From Thamnidium elegans (lineage: Eukaryota > Mucoromycota > Mucoromycetes > Mucorales > Mucoraceae), in contig JAIXMG010000009.1 in assembly GCA_025201345.1 (NCBI GenBank), positions 1-64,000 on the forward strand: a stretch of DNA of 64,000 nt, read 5' to 3'. Position numbers and translations under genes: made by a program. Positions 24,396 through 37,100 of the stretch are shown here, one piece after another. The number at the start of each line of letters is the position of its first letter. The first letter of the stretch is position 1. The notes beneath the pieces were generated by a model, which worked only from the letters and a program-made list of their open reading frames with translations, searched no databases and was not told the origin of the DNA.

Positions 24396-26320
24396 TTATC
24401 TTTTTTCAACGTAGACTTTCATACCATTCTTCATGGACAGAGTGATTTGATTTAAAAATTCTACCTTATGTCCTGGGAACGACTTAAACTTGTAGTTCTT
24501 AATCAATAATGCCATTGCAATAAGAATTTCAAGTGTAGCCATATTTTGACCTATACATAAAAAAAGAACAAATGATAAATAACAACGTATATCGAATGCA
24601 AGATGTGTATATATATATACCTAAACAGACACGAGGTCCAGCATGGAATGCAATAAACTTTCCATTGTCCGCCTTCATTAAATCACCCTTCTCGGATAAC
24701 CATCTTTCAGGCTTAAATTCTTTAGCATCAGGACCCCATACCTTTTCGTGTCGTCCTTGACAAAAGGGCTGGAACGTAATTTCGTCACCTTTATATACGA
24801 CCGTTCCGTCTGGTAATACATCATCTTTTAAAGCTTGTTTTCTGTTACCTGGAACTGCAGGATAAAGTCGAAGTACTTCGTATAGCCTAAACCCGATATA
24901 GGTGATTAATTTTAATGAAATGTAAACTATACATGGGAAAAATACTTACATTGCGTGAGAGTATTTCATCTTCTGAATAGCTTCATACAATTTAACTGTA
25001 TCATTTTCTATACCATCCGGTATAAACTCGGTAATTTCATCAAGTAACTTATTTTCAATTCTTGGATATAACATAACATTGTAAAAGAACCAAGATAAAG
25101 TTTGAGCAGATGTATCGCGACCGGCAACAATAAAGTTTAGCATGGAATTACGTAACTCTTCATCTGTATACAGGTTCCCCTCAGCATTTTTAGCTTTCAT
25201 AAAACGAAGTAACAAATCTGTCTTGAAGTATGTGTCCTCCGTATTCTCTGGTTGGGACTTTCTTTCCTTGATAATATTGTATACAAATGTATCAATAATA
25301 CTCATATGTTGTGCAATGGTCTTTTTGTCACTCCAGAAATTTAAAGTTTCTCTCATCTTGTTCGTTACAGTATGTAAAGGAAATACCATGGAATGAAAGT
25401 TATAGAATTGGATAGCGTCAAATGATTCAGCAAATTCAACTTGCTTTAACAATGAATCAATTTTTACACCAAATGCAATTCTTAATTGTAAATGCTTAGT
25501 AAAAAGAACTATTATAATAATAGATGGAACAAAAAAAAAACTTACTCGACGAATGTATCCATAGTAAATTTGAGCATAACTTCATGAAAGTCAATAGGTT
25601 GAGATTGATTGGCAGCTTCATCAAAGATATGTTCAGACATCACTTGAACATGATGAACAAATATGCTTTAAAAAAGAATGACAAATCATATAAATAAAAG
25701 ACACTAAATTGTTTTTTTTATGTGAAAAAAATGACAGTTTACCTTGAGAATTCGGTTTGGAAGTTTCTCACATGAAAAATCTGTGAAGCAGTACGTCGTT
25801 GTAATCTCCAATTCTCGCCATCCGTATTGAAAATACCATCACCTAGAAAATCATGAAAAGTAACTTTAAAAGTATCGCTCTTATTATAGTTTGAAAAATT
25901 GGCTTTAAAAAAAAAATTAATACAAAAGTATAATTTTTTATGCAAACACGAACTTTTTAAAATATATTCAATATTTTGTGGGTCAATGGTACTAATATTG
26001 CGCTGGATTGTAAGAGAAGAAGACCTACTATAGTAATGAATGGAATAAATTCTAGTTAGTATAGTTATTTGATTGTTACGTAAAGGGAATATTTACAATG
26101 TTAATGTATCCAATTGCTCATAAAGTTCAAGCAAAAACTCGAAATAACGATCTTTGTTTTTCGAAATGGCTAACAAGCTTCCTAAAATAGGTAAGCCATC
26201 GGGATGAGGAACATTTTCTCTATGTTCGTCAAATAGAGCGCGATCAGGGTACTTCAATGCAAGAACGCCAGCAATCGCAGTTAATGTCAATAAACTAGAC
26301 TTGATACTAAAGAAAGACAT
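24396..26320 (-). CDS. Cytochrome P450 (paralogue 2)
   Basis: Exons 26320-26097, 26027-25954, 25902-25743, 25665-25546, 25480-24950, 24886-24621, 24550-24396; 509 residues. Exon lengths (224, 74, 160, 120, 531, 266, 155) equal those of the first P450 except exon 5, which is 15 nt shorter, so the two arose by duplication. Anchor helix (LLTLTAIAGVLALKY), AGRDTSAQTLSW, EVLRLYP and FHAGPRVCLG are intact. The proteins share long identical blocks (KYPDRALFDEHREN, DGENWRLQR, FHVRNFQTEF). Likely microsomal hydroxylase; substrate unknown. Confidence 0.93.
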
Positions 26321-27460
26321 TTAGATTATTTGGTTGTTTATTAGAATAGAGAAGAAAGAGATGTTTTGAAAAAAACCTATGCCCCCTTTTTATGTCATCT
26401 GCTGCAGCGCCCGTGTGAACGTCTCAAACTATAATCAAAATCAAGGGAAAATTCTCCTTTAGTATATTTTCAAAAATTGTAATTACTTCTTTCTTATAAT
26501 AGTATATAGTGATATAATTTGTATAACATATTATATGGGTACGTACATTGAAAAATTGGGGATTTGTGTAGATTAGGTGTTGCTTACCTGTATTAAACAA
26601 GTTTACTATATTTTATATTCTCAGAAAAAAAAAGTTAGGTATAAGTAATATATACTTTATCTTTGTAAAGGAGAGTTTAAATTATTGGTCTTCTTTAGGG
26701 ACCACAGCGCATTTTTTCTTTTTTAGACCACGGGATGTATATAGAGTAACTTGGGCTTCTTTTTTTTTTTTTTTTTTTTTTTTTTTGAATAAAAGTAATT
26801 CAATATTGGGCATGCTGTGGCCTTAAATGCAATACACCCGTTGTCCCAAAGTAAAAATGACATTCGTTTTCGTATTATAATAATATAATTGTCAAACTTT
26901 TTAAAAGTTCAATGCCTTTATCACTTACCCTCCAAATGCTAAAAAGAAGTTTTAATAAACAGTTTCAAAGACTATGAGAAAAAAATATGTTTGAATTGGT
27001 AAGCTTGATTACTCACGAACAACATGTACTACTGTCAACCTTATGTGCTTCAAAATAGATTGGTCTTATACTCCATCATTCGAGGCAACGTGACATCTCT
27101 TAGGCCAGTTTGCAAAATACAGGTAAGACGAGTTTAAGAGACGATCTTGTCGTAATATAATCTTCTTATGAAGAAAAATATGATATAGCCTACGGTTATA
27201 TCATATTTTAAAGGTCTATTGGTAGTTCTATTAGACTATATTCATATCAAAATATGTATATCTACATATTCTTTTATAAACTTAATTTAACTTTAATTTC
27301 TAAGAATAATACGAGTACTAAACATAAGAAGCTTTTTAAAAAGCGATTTGTATATTCTACGATGTGTATATAAGTAATATGAGATAGCAGATATTAAGTC
27401 TTGATAGCAACTTAGGTCTCGGTTATAAAAAAAAATGCTTTATGAAAGCATAAGGGTAAT
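26321..27460. other. Intergenic, contains an AT-rich hairpin
   Basis: No gene seen. There is a T-tract around 26760-26786 and a perfect 13-bp inverted repeat with 9-nt loop at 27175-27209. Confidence 0.5.
27175..27209. repeat. Perfect inverted repeat / hairpin
   Basis: AAAATATGATATA pairs with TATATCATATTTT across the loop GCCTACGGT. It is in an intergenic region with no adjacent U-run typical of a terminator. Function unknown; it may be a small element end or chance in AT-rich DNA. Confidence 0.5.
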
Positions 27461-28589
27461 TTATTCAGACTTATCAAACCCTACAGTTGTGGGTCCAGAT
27501 AAAAGATGTTTCTGATATAATTTTGCTAAATATAAAGTAACCACCTTGAAAAAAAAACCTGTTAGCCCTAATTGTGATTCATTTTAGTTGTGATATATTT
27601 ACATACTTTTACCGGCGCTTTATATATGGAATAAGAAATAGCTATGACGCTGGCCACAGCTAAGAGGAAACTGATATTCACTATGTAGTACCAAATCGAT
27701 GATATAGCACTTGATATATGTTCAAGAGTTGTAGATGGATGAAAAAGTTTTCTATGGTTATCCCAACTCCCCCATGTTTGAAAATTTATTTCACCACCCT
27801 CACTGATAGAATTTAACATACAGCGCGCCAAATCGAAATAAGTAAAAATTTCAAAAAGTTTTAAAGCGTTTGGGGATTTCTATTATAAGCAGAAATTCAG
27901 TATGTGAGAGCTCTAAAACAAATGGGTTCTTACATTATATGCGCCGTACATTCCTACCAATGATACTAAGCCTGAATAGACGCCGTAAACGCTTATATCC
28001 GAGTTTAAATATGGGATGGGATAAAAATAATCTATATCAGATCTATATCCTGTTTTTTATTTTTTTTATAAGGATGGATGCTACCGAATATTATTCAAGT
28101 TTATAGTTACCATGTATAGATGGAACAGAACTATATAATCCATAAACCTATAATAAATAACGGGTAAAAGGTCTTATTTTTTTTAAAAAAAAAAAAAGAA
28201 GTAAAACTATTTACGAGTGAAACAGTAGTGCTGGCAATAATTCCAGACCTCAAAGGTACGATATCAAAGAAATCATGTACTTCGCCAGGATTGGCTGAAA
28301 GAAAAGAGAAAAAAGGCATTAAGATTTCTTTAAGAAACCACTCACTATTAAATAATCATGCCTCGTTACACTTGTTTGAACACAGAAGAAAGTAAGCTTT
28401 TGGCTCAGCTTTCTGTAAACTCCGTCTTCTAAAAAGAAAAATAAATTTTTACTACGCGTGTATTAAATGTTAAGATAATAGACTAAGACATTTCTATTTA
28501 CTTTTATGTAAGACATAAAAGAGGTATATTATGGCTTCCCAGTATCGATACACAAACAGCACTTCTTTCAATAGAAGAGGAAAATTCCT
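27461..28589 (-). CDS. Multi-pass membrane protein, unknown (5' end unresolved)
   Basis: Exons that join in frame: about 28589-28502, 28428-28372 (donor uncertain), 28294-28215, 28147-28111, 28049-27934, 27879-27607, 27544-27461. Segments with membrane character include AIIYLFYVL, SGIIASTTVSLVYGLY, VYSGLVSLVGMYGAY and IWYYIVNISFLLAVASVIAI; the C-terminus is LYQKHLLSGPTTVGFDKSE. I do not recognise the family. No start codon could be placed: the first exon has no Met, and the U2 snRNA 3' end lies about 110 bp upstream. The exon 2 donor could be GTGTAA (in frame) or GTGAGT (out of frame with exon 3). Confidence 0.6.
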
Positions 28590-28702
28590 CTTTTTTTTTT
28601 AGCAAAAAAAAAAATTTATTTCTAAAAAGAAAATATGTTTTGCTTGGGAACTGCCTTCATAGCATAAATTTTCGTTTTTATTATTTTAAAAAAAGGGGGT
28701 TG

Positions 28703-28887
28703 GCGTCACTTTGCGGGTAGTGTAAGGCAAAGGACACCGGTGGATTCTAAAGGTAGCAAGCCAGAGCTTTAGATTCCAGGCGGAAAAAATTAGATTAACA
28801 ACGTGAGGGACAATGTCCCTCATTATAGTTGTTAAACTATAAAGAACAGATACTACACTTGATCTTAGCCAAAAGGCCTGAGAGGAT
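28703..28887 (-). ncRNA. U2: U2 spliceosomal snRNA
   Basis: On the minus strand the sequence begins ATCCTCTCAGGCCTTTTGGC and continues with TAAGATCAAGTGTAGTATCT and GTTCTT, the near-invariant U2 5' region including the GTAGTA branch-site recognition element. A stem-loop (GAGGGACATTGTCCCTC), an Sm-like site (AATTTTTTCC) and two 3' stem-loops follow. Length of about 185 nt is normal. The exact 3' end is estimated. Confidence 0.95.
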
Positions 28888-29163
28888 AAAGATTCAATAG
28901 TTTCTGCATTTTGCTCCCCTTTTTATACTTTTTTTTTTTTTGAAAAAAAAATTTATGTCGGGCTCGACTGCTTTTTTTTAAAAGTCCGTGGAAAGGAATG
29001 GAATAGAACTTTAAAAAAATAAGGGGCGCAGTTTACTTTAGAAAAGCGATTGTAGCGATTGTATGACAAAAAAACGTAGCTAAAATACAATAGCATTAAC
29101 CACAAGTAGACTGTTATTGATACAATTATTTTATTTATTTTGGAACGCATGAAAAAAAAAATC

Positions 29164-29271
29164 TTACATGACTATTCCTTGTTGCTTTCTATTTTTTTTA
29201 ATATAAAACCCCTTCTTTTTTTGAATGGTTCTGTTATTATTATTATTATTATGGTTTACTCTAAAGTCTGA

Positions 29272-29302
<31 letters not shown>

Positions 29303-32009
29303 GTATTATTGTTTTTTGCAGCAATGGCCTTTTGACAAACGTTACTGAGTTTTTTTGTATTTGTTGATAAAAACTGTAACCAATTACTTAATGACGATTG
29401 TTTTACGGTTCTAAGCCAAAATTCTTGTTTGGTTTCGCGATCAATTAATAACATGAAAGAGTTTTCTCTACTCTTCTTTCGTCGCATATATTCTTCTGGT
29501 GTTAAGTTGGCAGATGATGATGGGGTCATTTGTTGACTGAATCGACTGTACGGTGTCATAGTATATGTATATACCTGTGATGATCCATAATCATATGCGT
29601 CCTCTTCCTCTTCTCCATCTTCGTCATAGTATTTTATTTGGCTAGTATTGTTTGAATTAGGTGATGCATTAAACATGTTTTGTAGTATACGATTGTAAGC
29701 GTTAATTTCTTTTTCCTTGTGAGATTCTTGGTATCCTCTTTTAATATTTTCAGCCTCTGTTAGAACAGAAGATGTATGATAGTTTTGTGTATTAAAATCT
29801 ATATCATTATTCTTATCGATGACTGATGGTGATGCTGGGGAGCTCCATTGATCACTTCCACTGCTAGAATAATGAACGTTTTGTTTTTTTGCTGCTGTTT
29901 GTAGAGGTTGTTTTCCGAACCTTTTTTCAGATACTTCTGGTAAATAAGGATTTGAGGGTGAATGTATCGATCGTATTGACTCTGTCGAGGTACTGTAAGT
30001 ACTAATGACACTGCCAATGATTTCATCTTCTGTTTGCGAACTTAGGTTATACAACTTTGGGTCCACATTAAGCCACTTTGATTTTTGGGTTTTCGAATGC
30101 CAAAATTGGTTTTTCAGGTGGTTTGTACTCTCTGTGTGATCTTGTACGGGAATAAAACTTGAAATATTAATAATATTATTTTGTAAAAGTAAAGCTTGAT
30201 TTTTGTGTTCAATATGGCTCTCAGGCGACCGAAAAGGAGAACTATTATAGTTTAAGTCAGGATGGTATGGCTTGGGACTGTTTTGATCTCCAGATATATT
30301 GCTTTTGGAGAGACTTTTGACGACATTTATCATATCACCGTCTTCTAATAAGGTCTTAGAAACCATTTCTAACTTCCAACAGTATTCCGGTGGTATATGG
30401 GTCTTGTCTTTTAATCTTTCGATTAATGCTATAGATTGATGGAAGTCTTGTTTATTGATGGACCCTGCACTATGAAATGAATTGGATCGACTGGTAGGTT
30501 GTGTACCACTTGATTCACAAGAAGAAAAATTGAATTGTTGGTCTCCAAAACTAAATGTGCTTAAGGGTGATTTTATAGCTTCTGGTAAGACGGGACTAAT
30601 ATTATCAATTGAGTTCGGTTTGAATATTGAGTCCTTTCGAATAATTTTTAAATAAAAAGAGTTTTGATGTAATATAATTTCATCGTCGTGTAATAAACAT
30701 CGAACTTGTTCTATAGACTGGTCCAAGTCAAATATATTACTGCTAGAAGAGGAAGAATTATCTTTTAAGCTTCTATTGAATATATCAATGGTCCATTGAA
30801 AATAATTGTCTGTATCATTTGATGATGTCTGCTGACCATCCGATTGTTTATATTCAATTAACTTGATATTATCACGAGCCTGTGGATTATTTCTATCAAA
30901 ATGGTTGTACTGCAATTTACTTAGAATAATTGTTTTAGTTGTATCCAATTGACCTGAACACAATAGTTTCTTATTGCCGGTAAAGATATAATGAGGTAAT
31001 TCTGTCGAGTTAAAGCTCCAAAAGAAATTACTATTGTTCAATACTTTTTTGTCAGGCAATAACAGTGTAGTGACCTGTAAAGCCTCAGTAGTATGTCTTC
31101 CAAGATAATCACCTGACTTGACGTTTTTTAATCGAAATAAACTATCACTGAACATGACATTTGAAAATTTACGAATAATGTTATTTATAAAATTCCTTTT
31201 CTTATCGTATTGAGAAGGGAAAAATTCGTGCACTGGCATCAGACTCGTACGCCAAATGACTGAATAATTTTTAGGGCTTTGTAGTACATCCTGTGATTCC
31301 TTTCGCAACTATTGCGTCAAATGAAAAAAGTATAAATTTTTTTTTTTTAGAAAGGGACAGTATTTTATTTTTCAAAATAATGGAACTTACGAGATCTTTT
31401 ACTATTTTTATATCGAGATTTGAATGATTTATATAACTGTAATGCATTTTGAATCCTGAAAATATCATGTTAGATTTTTTTATATATAAAAAAGAGTTTT
31501 TTTTTTTTTTTTTTACCTATTCCTACTTTCTGCGGCCATAAAAATCCGTACCTATTCCAAATTTGGCACAGTTTATCCCATGACTTTTGCGGACTATGAG
31601 GCCAGTGCTCTTCTGCTTTAGTTAATTCGTCCTCAAAATCTTTTGTTAATCGGGCTATATTGTTAACCATAACATATGCTTTTAAATTATATTCTATTAA
31701 ATGTATTGCGTCTGTTTTCGAGCTAGGTTTGTGAAATATAGATTTACAGACAGATAAAGATTTCATAGTTTCGATATCACGTGGATTAGAGGTGTTGGAC
31801 TGGACTAAATTAGTGGTCCATTCGGATCTTGTAGACGTAAATAAAGATTCAAGTCGATTGTGGGTTTCGTATAAAATATCAGGTACAGAGTTATGAACAA
31901 AACATGATTCGGTTGCAAGTTTTCCTACTGGTGTAATACCGACATTCCAATCTTGTAGTGAACCAAGAATGCGTCGTCGTTCGTCTTTATTTGACTCCAA
32001 GTCTTGCAT
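29164..32009 (-). CDS. Large uncharacterised Ser/Asn-rich protein
   Basis: Three exons, 32009-31517, 31455-31391 and 31308-29164, give 900 residues. The N-terminal ~200 residues (GITPVGKLATESC, CQIWNRYGFLWPQKVGIG) form a globular region. Next comes FRLKNVKSGDYLGR...FFWSFNSTELPHYIF, which has the look of a beta-trefoil/MIR-like or fascin-like repeat; this is an inference. The middle is Ser-rich and probably disordered. The C-terminus has LLIDRETKQEFWLRTVKQSSLSNWLQFL, then poly-Asn tracts encoded by (AAT)n at about 29230-29310. No signal peptide. Function unknown. Divergent from the inositol polyphosphate kinase gene. Confidence 0.75.
29234..29310 (-). repeat. (AAT)n trinucleotide repeats coding poly-Asn
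   Basis: Two adjacent ATT/AAT microsatellite blocks within the 3' end of the Ser/Asn-rich gene. Confidence 0.85.
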
Positions 32010-32869
32010 ACTACTGGGGGTCTTTTTTTTTCTTTTTTTTTAAAGAAAAAAGAGTAAAGAGCAAAAAAAAAAAAAAAAAGGATAAATAAATAAAACAGTT
32101 CTATAATTATGTGTTATGTGGGACCTATCCGGACAGTCACATTGGATGCTGTAGCGAAGTTACCCAAAGTAAGTAACAGAATTAAACTGTATAAAGAAGA
32201 TGTAAGAATGTCACGGCTTATCTTTTGCATTAAATACGATCATATTATATACAACCCGAGTAAAAAAAATGTTTCTCGAACAATAGAATAAGATACTATA
32301 AAAAAGCTAATAAATTATATGCCCGTGCTACCATTTAGACTTATGTCGGAATGCTACTTATAGAATGTGATTATAGAAAAAAGGATTAAAAAAAAAATCA
32401 AGTATAGTAAAGATCTATTCTCTATTTCATTGTTCCTAAATAACTCATGATAGCCATTGTACGTCATATATTAACTTTTATGATGAATGTCTATACCACT
32501 TTTCTCACTAAAAAATTACGCTATTATATACATCGATCTTTCGTTGTACAATCTAATTTCAGTAACGTATACCTTTTAGGTTATACTTTTTGCCTTCGTA
32601 TGAAAGAGAAAATACACTTGGGTAATACTGAAATTTTATACTGCAAAAAAAAAAGAAAAGTTATTGACTTCAATAAAAACAACTTGCCTATCTTTTTGTG
32701 GTAAATTAGTTTTTTACTGCGTTAGATGTTAATATTATCATTAAAAAGTGACCAAATCATTTTCAAACAAGTGACCAATCAAAAGGTGCTTTTTACATAA
32801 CCATGCCAGACTGGAAAAAAAATCCGACCCCATACTGACTTGTCCTTCTTTTGGAATACTTATATATAA
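32010..32869. other. Divergent intergenic region
   Basis: AT-rich with an A/T homopolymer near 32062-32080. An 85-codon plus-strand open frame (32447-32704) is not supported by composition. No RNA gene seen. Confidence 0.4.
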
Positions 32870-34031
32870 ATGGACGATTGCAAGCTAGTTCATTTTGATC
32901 AACAAGTAGCTGGACATGACAAACTAATGTTATTGTCTACAAATGATCTCATAGTAGTAAAGCCTTGTAAGAAACGAGAGTTGGACTTTTATCAAGATGC
33001 CATCAACTTTCCAGATTTTCAAGATTTTATTCCAGAATGTTATGGTACAGTTCGAGCAGCTACTGAAAAGGACCTGAAGCTATTAGATAAATCCGAGTTC
33101 GAGAATAACACTATAAAACTTGATACAAACCAAAACTCAGATCATATCCTTTTTTTAATCAAGCCACACTTTGACAAATAGATACACAGTATTTTAACCA
33201 TATTTATCTTTAACCTTAAAATATTACAAAATCTATGTTTAGAAAATGTGTTGCATGGATTTACAAAACCTTGTATTTTAGACTTAAAAATGGGATCATT
33301 GTTACATGATCAAGATGCTACAGACGAAAAAAAGAAAAGAATGATTATGCATTCACTAAATACAACATCTAGTAAAATTGGGCTTCGACTAAGTGGTTTA
33401 AAGGTACATATTAAAATACACTCTTGTTTTATTTTACTTGCTAAAAAAAAACTAGGTTTACGATACTGTCAAAAGAAGATATGCCAGGTTTGAAAAGAAA
33501 TATGGACAATCTCGTACAGTAGATAATGTATTGGAAGCACTACTAGCATATCTATTTCCAGTATCTAAATATGCCAACGATGTTGAAAATTATGCAAAAC
33601 ATATCGAAGATACAATTACAGAACAAGATATCATTAAAGAAAAAATACCAACAAAGTACTCAAAGTGGGTGATTGAATGCTTTATAGATACAATTAAAGA
33701 AATTAGAGAATCCATTATTGAACATCCAAACTTACGACTTATTGGTTCTTCTTTATTGTTTATCTATGAAGGTGATAGAGCTGCTGCTGATAAAACTTGG
33801 AAGTCCATGTTGGAAGAAGACGATTTACCTCAAAATAAAGATGAAGATGATAGTAGGTTAGAAGACGATGAATTACCTCCCAAAATGTGTGATTTACGTT
33901 TAATTGATTTCGCACACTCTGATTGGCATGCTGAAAGAGATGAACAAGACCCTGATTTAATAAATGGTTTTGATAATCTTATTGCCCTTTTAGAGTCTTG
34001 TTTACAACGTCAATCTCAAGAAAAATTATAA
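32870..34031 (+). CDS. Inositol polyphosphate (multi)kinase
   Basis: Exons 32870-33143, 33228-33403, 33456-34031; 341 residues. The family signature PCILDLKMG (PxxxDxKxG, residues 106-114), SSLLFIYEG and LIDFAHS (metal/ATP-binding) identify an IPMK/Arg82-type kinase converting inositol triphosphates to higher phosphates. The first intron cannot be GT-AG: no usable GT precedes the stop. Removing 33144-33227, which begins ATATCCTTT and ends TTAC, restores QNLCLENVLHGFTKPC in frame, exactly the family LEN-GF-PC block. That is a U12-type AT-AC intron. Intron 2 is ordinary GT-AG. Confidence 0.92.
33144..33227 (+). other. Putative U12-type AT-AC intron
   Basis: The donor ATATCCTTT equals the minor-spliceosome consensus. 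A TCTTTAACC branch-like motif lies about 15 nt before the terminal AC (33226-33227). Excision keeps phase 1 and rebuilds the conserved kinase block, whereas reading through gives a TAG at 33179-33181. Confidence 0.85.
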
Positions 34032-34155
34032 TAAATTTCCCCCCGCGTCCAGTTTACATCGCGCTTCTTGAAAAAAAAATTATTTGATATAACGCGTTTT
34101 TTTTTTTCGTTCTTTTTTTTTTTCTTCTCTTTTTTTAAAAAAAAAATACAGTATA

Positions 34156-37100
34156 ATGAGGTTAAAATCAAGAGCTTTAAAAACTAGAGAAAATGACGAA
34201 AAAGTCAAACAAGACACCTCCAGTTTAGAAGCAGACTCACTCGATAAAACCAAAAGACTGAAAAAAAGAATTATTATTGAGGAAAGCAGTAGTGAAGAAA
34301 GTGACGATAGTAACGACGAGGACGATGTCCCTTTGTTTCAAAGAAAGGCTGTACAAAACACACTAGTTAAAAAAGGTGCACCATTTAAAAAAATAAAGAT
34401 TTCTGCTGAAGAGCAAGCTGTAGATAAACCAAAGACTGTCAGCACTGAAAAGTCTTTCTCAAAAAATTCGAAGACTGTTTCTGTTGAGTTCAAAGCACCT
34501 TCAAACGAATTTAAAGTATCCTCTAACAACTTTAAAGCTCCCACTAACGAGTTTAAAGCTCCCACTAACGAATTCAAGGCACCCACTAACGAATTCAAGG
34601 CACCCACTAATGAATTCAAGGCACCCTCTAATAAATTCAAGGCACTCTCAAGCGGCTTTAAGGTACCGTCCAACGACTTCAAAACGCCATCCAACGACTT
34701 TAAAGTACCTATGATAGCTCATGTAGAAAATTCGCAAAACAATTGTACGCATAATATTATACTCTTAAAGCATACATATATATAATTCTAACCTTGTTGC
34801 GTAGTAATATCTAGTAGATTATCGCATTACATGACCATGATTTGTGAGGATTTAGATCGCTACGACCGAGACAAAATTAAACAAGTAGATTCTTTACTTA
34901 CTTTTAGAGACCAAGATGATATACCTACACTTGACATTACAGTGATGAGAAAATTTACATCATTGACTACAGATACAAATAGATTACTAAAGAGTTTGGA
35001 TACAGTGGACATGGTCAAGTTTGGAAAGATTATTAAGTTGATGGAAAACACCATTATTGTTTCAACAGATATTGATATTATTGATTATTTTGTAAAGGAT
35101 AATGAGAAAAACAAGGAATGCACGTTACGTTTGTTGAATAATATTGGTGATGCGTTAGATACTTGCTCCATGATTTTCGAATTATTAACAACTTGTAAAT
35201 TGGATAAGAAGTTCCTGTCTCGAAATTTGATCACCAACTGTCTTCATTTTATTAAGAATCAATTAGATTACACTATATACCCACTTATTGATTTAAATAA
35301 TCTAGAAGATGAAGCTATATCATGTAAGTAGATATATTTCTTATGTATTGGTTCATCCTCGTTTACAATGTATTTTTTTGTTAGTGTCTTCCGATGCTCG
35401 TGTTTTTCTGCGATTTATTTCATCATTACCAAAGGAAAGAAAGCTAATTTCAACATTTATTCCACATATCATTCGATTCTTTAGACGTGCATTTACGCTT
35501 ATTTTATCCGAAGATCTAGATGATGATGTTCTTGTGATTGTAGCTTATATCAGTATGGCGCCCTTCTTTCACGAATACTCTGAACAACACAAATCTATAT
35601 TGATATCCGATCAAGAGAACGACAACGCATTCAACCCTTACGAACAACTTAAATTCTGTGCATTGGATATTTTGAAACATATATTTAGTAAATATCCTAA
35701 ACATAGACGATGGATATTTGAAGAAATTCTTACCAGTCTTGGAACTTTAACTACAATGGATGAAAAAAGAAAATTCAGGTTACGTAATAATCAATCTATC
35801 AGTGTGATTAGTGCGTTGTTTATGCAACTTGTGCAATGCAGTGCTTCACTTAGTGATCTGTCTTCGCACAAGAATTGGTTTAGAAAATGGAATATTAGAT
35901 TTCAAAAGGTTTCCAAGAGTAAAGATCCGGATCAGATGAAACTTTTGGATGACAAGTTGGTAAGGCGCGCTGCTACTGCTTGGAGGTTAGGTGCCGAAGC
36001 GGCTGCCAATTGTGCTTCATTCTTCTTGGAGTTCTTAATGTCAAAGTGTAAGTCAAGGAAGTCAGATTCGTATTCTTTGCAAGAGTATAGACAAATTCTT
36101 CAGTATACACTTGAAGATATTATGACGGTTTTTAATGATCCTGAATGGCCGGTAGCAGAGCTTATTATGAGAGTTTTTAGTCGTATTCTGGTAAGAATTT
36201 ATGGATGATATAAGTATGCGTATAAAATACTTAATCTATTGAAATTTAGGTGTCTTTATTGGAAGGTGATCATTCGGATCAATATCTTAAAACTTTAGCA
36301 ATCAAATGGCTTGGTATTATAACATGTAAAATCAAAACTGGATACAACAAGTTGGCGGGAGAAACTAAGTCGTATACACCAGAATGGGTTTCTGAATTAA
36401 ATGAGACTTTACCTGTCAAGGTCAATATGGAAACTCCTGCTGCGTCCATTGCTTTATTAGATCAATGTCGCAAAAAAATGTTGGATTACGCTTTAGAAGA
36501 AAGAGCAAGTACCAATGTATTACAATTCTATTTATGTAATTGGGGTTTTATTGAATCAGTTCTTTGGAAAAAGGCCAATAAAGGCTGGGAAATTGAAGAG
36601 AAAAAGAGTAAATCGAAAAAAGCATTAGTTATACCAACAACAACAACGACAGAGGAAGACGGTAAAAAGACGGAGGAGGATGAGGATCTTGATGGAGATA
36701 GTTCTATGGTTGAAATTGTAACAGCTAAAACCGATATTATGGAAGAAGATGAAGTAAAATGGCCTAAAGAAACCGCTTTATTGTTAGGAGAAACTTGTAA
36801 ATATTATTGGATGAGTTGCTTGGGTTTAGAACACAACTTTCCTAAGTTAGATAGACACTATGAATTCCCTGAAATGTCTAGGTCCGATTATCTGTTGCTG
36901 GCTGAACTTTTGGCTTCTCGTCAAACACTATACACTAGCTTTAACTTTCTGTTGTCAGAGATCTTGACGTGTATTGAAAAGGATGGTGTGATATATAGAA
37001 CAAACGCTTTGAGAGCTATTGGAAAAATTTCATCGGAAGTACCTGAAATTATGGATGAGGTATGTATATAAATTTTAGTCTCGGTTTTTTCTTTATTAAT

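Noticed and set aside
32447..32704. 85-codon plus-strand open frame upstream of the inositol kinase
   Set aside because: Basic, low-complexity product without motif; lies in a divergent promoter region.
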